Assembly: GCA_910585725.1 (NCBI GenBank)
Contig: CAJUFA010000015.1
Coordinates: forward strand, 19,928 to 83,927
Origin: an uncultured Dorea sp.
Lineage (GTDB): Bacteria > Bacillota > Clostridia > Lachnospirales > Lachnospiraceae
Direction: 5' to 3'
DNA: 64,000 bases
Shown here piece by piece: positions 59,356 through 64,000 of the stretch. Every line of letters starts with the position of its first letter. Within the stretch, counting starts at the first letter, position 1. A program made the position numbers and the translations under genes. The notes below the pieces were generated by a model. That model saw only the letters and a list, made by a program, of their open reading frames with translations. It ran no database searches and was not told the DNA's origin.

Positions 59356-61554
59356 ATGGAAAGCATCTTGCAGGCAGCCGACAAGCTATTCCAAAATCGT
59401 TATATCATCTCGATAAAAAAAGCGTTTACCGTCACGCTGCCGGTAATTATCCTGGGTTCTATAGCATCGTTGATCAATAATATGCCCATTGACATAGTGC
59501 AGGCAGGTCTGTCCACCCCGCTTGGACAGGTGATTCGGGCGGTAAATGGCGCGATCTGGCTGGGCAGCACAGCCATCATGGCGATTTTGATTGCATGGAC
59601 TTTAGGCTATTATCTCGGTAATACCTATAAAATGAACGGTACGCTCTCAGCCCTCACAAGTGTATCCGCCTATCTGACCATTTGCGTTACAACCTCGGAT
59701 GGCGGCATCTCGCTGAGCCAATTGGGTTCCAGCGGGCTTTTCGGGGCTATTTTAATCGCGATTCTGGCCACCGAGCTGTACCATGCATTTTCCAGGCTTA
59801 AAATCAATATTTCGGAGGATACGGCGGAGGAGGTGCGGCAAATGTTTGCGGCTCTTTTCCCCGTTATGCTGTCCATTTTCTGCATTGCCCTCACAAACGG
59901 CATCATATTGTCGACCTCCGGCAAAGGGGTTGACGAGTGGATTTATACTGCCCTGTCGCTTCTTTTTTCAGCGGCCGATGGAGGCGGACTTGTCGGTACT
60001 TTGTTACTGGTATTCGGCATTCATATTTTCTGGTTCTTCGGTATTCATGGCGGAAATGTGATGGATAGCATCATGGTCAGCGCCTTCGGCGAGAATCTCA
60101 TCCATAATACCAGCCAATATGCCTTGAATCACGATGCTTTTAACGAACAGCTTGACATTATCAGCAAGGGCTTTCTGGATACGTTTGTATTTATGGGGGG
60201 AGCGGGCACATCGCTGTGTATCATCATCGCAGTGTTGATTATTGCCAGGAGCCGGTATATGCGCAGCATCGCCAAAATGGGCGGTGTATTCGCACTCTTC
60301 AACATGAATGAAATTATGTTGTTCGGCTTTCCTGTAATCCTGAACCCCATTTTGCTGATCCCTTTTTTGCTCACGCCGCTCACGATAACGCTGGTTTCAT
60401 GGAGTGCGATGTCTCTCGGTCTGGTTGCCCGGGTTGTAACGGAAGTGCATTGGGCGATGCCGCCTTTGATCAGCGGTTATCTGGCAACCGGCGGGCACAT
60501 GTCCGGCAGCATCCTCCAGGTCATCAATATTGCTGCAGGTATTCTGATTTATCTGCCATTTATTCGCTTGATGGACAGGCGGGCGGTGCAGAAGGAAGCC
60601 CTGGAGGCCGACAATACCGTTCTGTTAAAAAATACACTGAATACAGTGATTGAGAAAATCCATAACTCCACAGGTGAGGTTAATGGGGAGATTACGGATT
60701 TTTCAATCGTCTTGGAAAGCGTCATCAGAGATTTGAATGTGCTCTCTGCTCAGATGCAACAGCAGATGCAATTGATGCATACCTGTGACGAATATATGCG
60801 GACTATTGATACCTCGGTGGGCAACACAGATAACAGTATAAAAATTGTCCTGCAGAATATGGAAAAAACAAGCGGTCTGTCCATGGAAGGCGCACAGAAC
60901 ATGCAGCAAACGATTCAAAAGATGGAGGAAACTTTCTTTTCCACACAAAAGACCAAAGAACTGGCCAGCCAGCTTAATCTGCGCTGTGAGCAGATTGAGG
61001 GAATCTTAAAAAGCATTGAGGACATATCCATGCAAACGACTACTCGTTCACACAATGTCTCCATTGAGGCAGGGCACGCCGGTGTTCATGGCAAAGAGTT
61101 TTCCATGACGGCCGTCAATATAAAAGATTTGTCGGAAGCAACAGCGAAGGCCGTTTCCGATATTGAGGGGTTGTTACAGGGGATGAAAGCGGATACCTCT
61201 GATTTGATTGAGCGGTCTGAAGTCAGTTTAAAGCAGGTAGAAACCGGGCGGCAGCAGGTGATTGACGCCAACCGGCTGTTTGGCGAAATTGTGCAGAACA
61301 TCCACAACATTCAGGCACAGTGTCATACGGTTCTTAAGGACAGCGGCGAGGTGATCGGCAAATTGCAGCAAGTCAATGAACAAATCCGGACGACCGGTCA
61401 TTTCTTTGCAGAAACGGTATCCCATACGTCTAAGGTGGCTGAAGAGGTTCGCATTAGGTCGGATGAGTCCAAAGAAATGGTGCACAAGCTGCGGAAGCTG
61501 AATATGGAAACAAGCCTTATGACAGAGAATGCGCTAGAGAACCTTGAAAGTTAG
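59356..61554 (+). CDS. PTS EIIC (lactose/cellobiose type) fused to a methyl-accepting-chemotaxis-like signalling domain
   Basis: A 732-residue chimera from ATG 59356, 7 nt after AGGAGG. Residues 1-405 are a complete CelB-like EIIC: MESILQAADKLFQNRYIISI, GIHG at 229-232, FNMNEIMLFGFPVILNP near 315-330 and MPPLISGYLATGGHMSGSIL near 375-394. Residues about 410-732 are a long helical region with an MCP-like hairpin (EDISMQTTTRSHNVSIEAGH at about 555 onward, then GVHGKEFSMTAVNIKDLSEA). This parallels the receptor consensus QTNLLALNAAIEAARAGE but is diverged at the tip that binds CheA/CheW. No EIIA, EIIB or che genes are adjacent. It is probably a sugar sensor using a PTS channel as its input domain. 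Codon and base use look unlike the core genes. Confidence 0.85.
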   Translation: MESILQAADKLFQNRYIISIKKAFTVTLPVIILGSIASLINNMPIDIVQAGLSTPLGQVIRAVNGAIWLGSTAIMAILIAWTLGYYLGNTYKMNGTLSALTSVSAYLTICVTTSDGGISLSQLGSSGLFGAILIAILATELYHAFSRLKINISEDTAEEVRQMFAALFPVMLSIFCIALTNGIILSTSGKGVDEWIYTALSLLFSAADGGGLVGTLLLVFGIHIFWFFGIHGGNVMDSIMVSAFGENLIHNTSQYALNHDAFNEQLDIISKGFLDTFVFMGGAGTSLCIIIAVLIIARSRYMRSIAKMGGVFALFNMNEIMLFGFPVILNPILLIPFLLTPLTITLVSWSAMSLGLVARVVTEVHWAMPPLISGYLATGGHMSGSILQVINIAAGILIYLPFIRLMDRRAVQKEALEADNTVLLKNTLNTVIEKIHNSTGEVNGEITDFSIVLESVIRDLNVLSAQMQQQMQLMHTCDEYMRTIDTSVGNTDNSIKIVLQNMEKTSGLSMEGAQNMQQTIQKMEETFFSTQKTKELASQLNLRCEQIEGILKSIEDISMQTTTRSHNVSIEAGHAGVHGKEFSMTAVNIKDLSEATAKAVSDIEGLLQGMKADTSDLIERSEVSLKQVETGRQQVIDANRLFGEIVQNIHNIQAQCHTVLKDSGEVIGKLQQVNEQIRTTGHFFAETVSHTSKVAEEVRIRSDESKEMVHKLRKLNMETSLMTENALENLES

Positions 61555-61576
61555 GTAACTGCGGAAATAGAGAAAG

Positions 61577-61960
61577 GTGAGAAAATATATTATAAACAGC
61601 ATTACCCGTTATTATATTGCGGAAGAAAATCTGGTGGGCAGTGTAAAGGAACGAAAAGCGGATTATGATTTGATGGCGGCTGTCATGATTTGTCTTGGGA
61701 AAGAGGGAGATTCGGATACGGATTTATTGAAGCTGTTGAATGTGCTTCTGTCCACGGAAACAGGTTCACAGGACAAGTGCCAGATACTGGAGGAAGATTT
61801 TCATATCAGAATGACTCAGACATTGGAAAGTGAGGTGTCGCTTATGTGTAATTTAAGTAAGGGTGTGGAGGAGAAAGGAATTGTTATTCTGAAACAAATC
61901 TTTGAAAAGTTTGGTCTGACAGAAGAAACAGCAGAAACGTACTTAAAAGAAATATGTTAA
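61577..61960 (+). pseudogene. C-terminal fragment of an Rpn/PD-(D/E)XK transposase-like protein
   Basis: A 127-residue frame from a GTG start. LLKLLNVLLSTETGSQDKCQ, ILEEDFHIRMTQTLESEVSL and MCNLSKGVEEKGI are the pattern seen at the C-terminal end of Rpn-type nuclease/transposase proteins abundant in Lachnospiraceae. The N-terminal nuclease part is missing, so it is most likely a remnant. It lies 22 bp after the EIIC-MCP gene and could be cotranscribed. If it is instead a full small protein, its function is unknown. Confidence 0.45.
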
Positions 61961-61964
61961 ATAT

Positions 61965-61996
61965 TTCAGGCAGAGCATTTTTGTGTTCTGTCTGAA
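61965..61996 (+). terminator. Hairpin after the nuclease-like fragment
   Basis: TTCAGGCAGAGCA (61965-61977) pairs with TGTTCTGTCTGAA (61984-61996), 13 positions with two GU pairs and a 6-nt loop. There is no T-run, so termination is uncertain. Confidence 0.45.
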
Positions 61997-62020
61997 ATAA
62001 TATTACGAGATTTTTCGCAC

Positions 62021-62054
62021 TTATTTATGATATGGAGAACCATATCATAAATAA
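62021..62054. repeat. Perfect 15-bp inverted repeat (hairpin)
   Basis: TTATTTATGATATGG (62021-62035) and CCATATCATAAATAA (62040-62054) are exact inverses around AGAA. It is AT-rich, with TTTTAATTATTTTT downstream. It may be a terminator or a mobile-element end. Confidence 0.7.
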
Positions 62055-62143
62055 ATGAGATCTTTTAATTATTTTTCTTAGGTGGTTATAGTTCGTTCCT
62101 ATCCAGTATGCTACTGAATACCGTATGAAAACTACGTTAGAGA

Positions 62144-62172
62144 TTGTTTATTGAAAAGATTGTGAGTATAAT
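62144..62172 (+). promoter_or_regulatory. Orphan promoter
   Basis: TTGTTT (62144-62149), 17 bp, TATAAT (62167-62172). No coding frame follows for more than 350 bp, so it may be the leftover promoter of a lost gene or drive a small RNA ending at the terminator near 62434. Confidence 0.45.
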
Positions 62173-62261
62173 AACAGTATAAAGCAGAAGTGTTGTATAA
62201 AAATGATTGATTATCTCAAAAAAGCCTTGATTTACGGGCATACAAGCAGGATTTCAAGCTG

Positions 62262-62283
62262 AATTTACTACCAATTTACTACT
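62262..62283 (+). repeat. Tandem 11-bp direct repeat
   Basis: AATTTACTACC (62262-62272) is followed directly by AATTTACTACT (62273-62283). Short direct repeats of this kind occur near integrase ends and recombination sites of integrative elements; that role is inferred from the surrounding element debris. Confidence 0.5.
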
Positions 62284-62385
62284 TTTGAGGGAAAGAGCCT
62301 TGATATGCCGCCCGGAACCCTGCAAGCCCAGCCACCAGCACACAGCATTGAGAAAGAATAAATGAAAACTGAATACGACGCAGAC

Positions 62386-62434
62386 GCGGCGTTTCTCTAT
62401 CCATAACCGGGAGAACAGGAACGTCGCTTTTTTT
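62386..62434 (+). terminator. Intrinsic terminator
   Basis: GCGGCGTT (62386-62393) pairs with AACGTCGC (62420-62427), one GU pair, with TTCTC/GAGAA inside, followed by seven T. Nothing obvious is encoded upstream. Confidence 0.75.
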
Positions 62435-62469
62435 ATGCCCTCATGTTACGTAGTAGGGGCAAAAAGAGC

Positions 62470-62784
62470 GTAAGCGGTACAAAACATACCGTAGTGAATC
62501 TTTCCCAGTCAATTGATATACTTTCCTTATATCACAAGGAGGTATTTCAAATGAATACAAAGTTTACCGATGATGAATGGCTGCTGATCTTTCAGCAGAG
62601 AACGCAGAGCGGCCTGTCTGTCCGAAAATGGTGTGACAGCAATCAGATCAGTTATGACAAATATAAATATTGGGAAAAGAAACTGATGCGCAGAACGGAT
62701 CCGGAAAGAATAGTATCTCCTATGGATTTTGTAGAACTCCCACAGGCACTGCTTCCTCCGCTTTCACTTGAACAGAAGGTGTAG
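62470..62784 (+). mobile_element. Truncated IS66-family element (left end and tnpA only)
   Basis: A GTAAGCGG end typical of IS66 termini begins at 62470, followed by a leader and tnpA. The tnpB and tnpC genes and the right end are absent; sequence of an unrelated ABC transporter follows directly after the tnpA stop. The element is therefore a remnant left by a deletion or recombination. Confidence 0.6.
62551..62784 (+). CDS. tnpA: IS66-family accessory protein TnpA
   Basis: A 77-residue protein from ATG 62551 with AAGGAGG 7 nt upstream. DDEWLLIFQQRTQSGLSVRK and WCDSNQISYDKYKYWEKKLM match the helix-turn-helix-like TnpA (OrfA) of IS66 elements. The C-terminus (LPPLSLEQKV) may be altered by the junction with the ABC gene. 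Without TnpB and TnpC it cannot move the element. Confidence 0.8.
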   Translation: MNTKFTDDEWLLIFQQRTQSGLSVRKWCDSNQISYDKYKYWEKKLMRRTDPERIVSPMDFVELPQALLPPLSLEQKV

Positions 62785-63294
62785 AACTGGCATTAGCAAG
62801 GGCTATGTTAGGGCAGCCAAAACTGATTATTTTAGACGTAAACTGGTGCAAACGGCTTAGACCCGCAGGGACAGATTAACCTATACCGTTTGATTTGTGA
62901 TATGGCAAAAGAACGAAACACAACATTTATCGTTTCATCACACCAACTACATGATATGGAAAAATTCTGTACCGATATTTTAATTTTGGATAAGGGAAAA
63001 AGTATCTTGCAGGGGAAAACGGAAGAAATTTTATCTGAAACGACAAACATTGTGGACTGTATACTGGAAGAAGCGAAAGCTGCTAGGAGCATCCTCTTCG
63101 AGTGCCAAGGAATAAGTTTGATTTCAGAGAACGGAAATCAGTTTACAGTCAGACTTGAAAATATCTGCTTCGATGAATTTATTAAAAAACTTGTAGCAAA
63201 CCATTTGTATATCCGCTATCTTTCCATGCGGAAACACTCATTGCAGGATCTCTTTCTAAAATTAACAGGGGGAACAGAGCCATGTATTCATTAA
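62781..63294 (+). pseudogene. Decayed ABC transporter ATP-binding protein
   Basis: The sequence opens abruptly inside an ATPase (VELALARAMLGQPKLIILD), with no Walker A region. Right at Walker B the frame breaks: 4 nt stand where GAA CCN should give 6, so a 2-nt deletion follows 62837. In the shifted frame ANGLDPQGQINLYRLI and FIVSSHQLHDMEKFCTDILI continue to 63294. The origin is a lantibiotic/bacitracin-export-type ATPase. It lacks its N-terminal half and cannot hydrolyse ATP. Confidence 0.85.
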
Positions 63295-63731
63295 CAAAAT
63301 TATATGCGAGAAAAATATACAGACAAAAGCTGATTTACATTTTTTTTGCGTGCTTTTTTATAGCTTCTTTCTTTTATGCTTTTCTTATTTCAACACCGCA
63401 AATGGAAGAAATGCTGAATATCAATATTGGAATTGTTGGGAGGAAAAATTTCCCCGAATTTATGATGAGGTTTTATGTCGGAACAGTGGGTATTCTTTTT
63501 AATGTATTTCTGCTGGCGTTGTTTATTTGTGAGGAAGATAGGAACAAAATGCTTTATCAGCCTTTATTGCATGGGGAAAACCGTAGCAGAATGATACGGT
63601 CAAAAATTTATGTTGCCGTTAGTATGTCAATAATTTTTGTTTTACTGACAGCTTTTATAAATTACACAACAGCCTTTATGCGTTGGGGCATTTATGGTAT
63701 TATCAGACATACAAACAATATGATAATTTAA
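63282..63731 (+). pseudogene. Truncated ABC-2 permease of the same decayed transporter
   Basis: A 149-residue frame overlapping the ATPase remnant by 13 bp. It has membrane helices at about 18-38, 70-92 and 108-128 (LIYIFFACFFIASFFYAFLI, VGILFNVFLLALFICEEDR) and then ends after HTNNMII. Full permeases of this kind have about 240 residues and six helices, so the C-terminal half is missing. It is partner to the upstream ATPase fragment and presumably non-functional. Confidence 0.7.
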
Positions 63732-63767
63732 AATTTTAAAAGAAATATTTTTAACAGGTGAGTATAA

Positions 63768-64000
63768 ATGAAAAAAACAACAATGGATACTTTGCCATAT
63801 TTGTGGCAGTAAAACTCGTGACAGAATCAGAGAAGATACTATTTTGAGAAATTATCCTCTATATTGCCCGAAGTGTAAACAGGAAACGCTGATTGAAGCA
63901 AAAAATTTAAAAATAACAGTCATCACAGAGCCAGACACACAGATTGACAGAGCCGCCGGGGATATGGAACTTGCCGGGGACGAATACATAGAACCGGCTG
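63768..64000 (+). pseudogene. Cysteine-rich KTR protein with a frameshift at an A7 tract (runs off the right edge)
   Basis: From TGG at 63784 the frame reads WILCHICGSKTRDRIREDTI and LYCPKCKQETLIEAKNLKIT, the two-CxxC KTR family carried by conjugative transposons. The ATG at 63768 (after ACAGGTGAG) is one base out of phase; deleting one A from the run at 63771-63777 would give MKKQQWILCHICG, the expected N-terminus. The frame stays open to the window end with EPDTQIDRAAGDMELAGDEY, longer than the usual short protein. It is broken in this sequence unless the A-run is a sequencing error or slips. Confidence 0.75.

Noticed and set aside
1..64000. tRNA or rRNA genes, CRISPR arrays, prophage structural genes
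   Set aside because: Looked for and not seen; the only structured RNAs supported are the infC leader, the cobalamin riboswitch and the Trp T-box.

Overview
The window reads as a chromosomal segment of a low-to-mid GC Gram-positive gut Clostridia, most likely family Lachnospiraceae. The evidence is the housekeeping order primase, sigma-A, TrmK, Nif3-like protein; the infC-rpmI-rplT operon with a long leader; AGGAGG-type ribosome sites almost everywhere; T-box and cobalamin riboswitches; lipoboxes; and an electron-bifurcating NfnAB pair. A species cannot be fixed from sequence reading alone.

Layout. 1-1932 (minus): a membrane-anchored zinc-ribbon/WG-repeat protein, running off the left edge. 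2119-11047: polyphosphate:AMP phosphotransferase, dGTPase-like HD hydrolase, dnaG, sigA, trmK, Nif3-like protein and a TGS/uridine-kinase-like protein. 11058-12509: infC-rpmI-rplT with promoter, attenuated leader, an AUU start for infC and a strong terminator. 12538-17873: an envelope O-acylation operon (SGNH hydrolase, DUF4358, MBOAT, DHHW) and a SleB-type cell-wall hydrolase. 17888-46141: a nearly complete anaerobic cobalamin pathway. cbiG and cobK come first; a cobalamin riboswitch (about 19838-20048) then heads a roughly 26-kb gene train with corrinoid/metallophore uptake (binding proteins, BtuC/BtuD-like), cbiD, cbiF, cbiH, cbiET, cbiA, cobT, cobS, cobC, cbiB, cobD, cbiP, cobU, a cobU-like/cbiC fusion, cbiL, an ABC-2 exporter pair, a BioY-like S component, hemC, a cobA-hemD fusion and a lipoprotein cbiK. 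Three secreted NEAT-like or related proteins are interspersed. Precorrin-2 dehydrogenase, corrinoid adenosyltransferase and a CbiMNQO cobalt transporter are not seen in the window.

46157-58878: a Trp T-box and stand-alone trpB, an isochorismatase-family hydrolase, luxS, a histidine phosphatase, trpS, yjbQ, a divergent truA, a thioesterase, an ECF sigma factor with DUF4179 partner and an ECF-like autoregulatory promoter, nfnAB, a ZIP metal transporter and rlmH. From about 58.9 kb the character changes to accessory DNA. There is a leader with a perfect 16-bp inverted repeat around 110 bp, then one gene fusing a complete PTS EIIC (cellobiose type) to a methyl-accepting-chemotaxis-like signalling domain, then a nuclease/transposase fragment, a truncated IS66 element, a decayed ABC transporter and a frameshifted cysteine-rich KTR gene, the last being typical of conjugative-transposon cargo.

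The strongest candidates for something undescribed are the EIIC-MCP chimera with its inverted-repeat leader (59.1-61.6 kb), the two complementary CobU-like proteins (36.5-37.5 kb), the secreted NEAT-like set in the B12 gene train, and a TruA paralogue whose catalytic aspartate is glutamate. These are readings from sequence alone and no database search was run.
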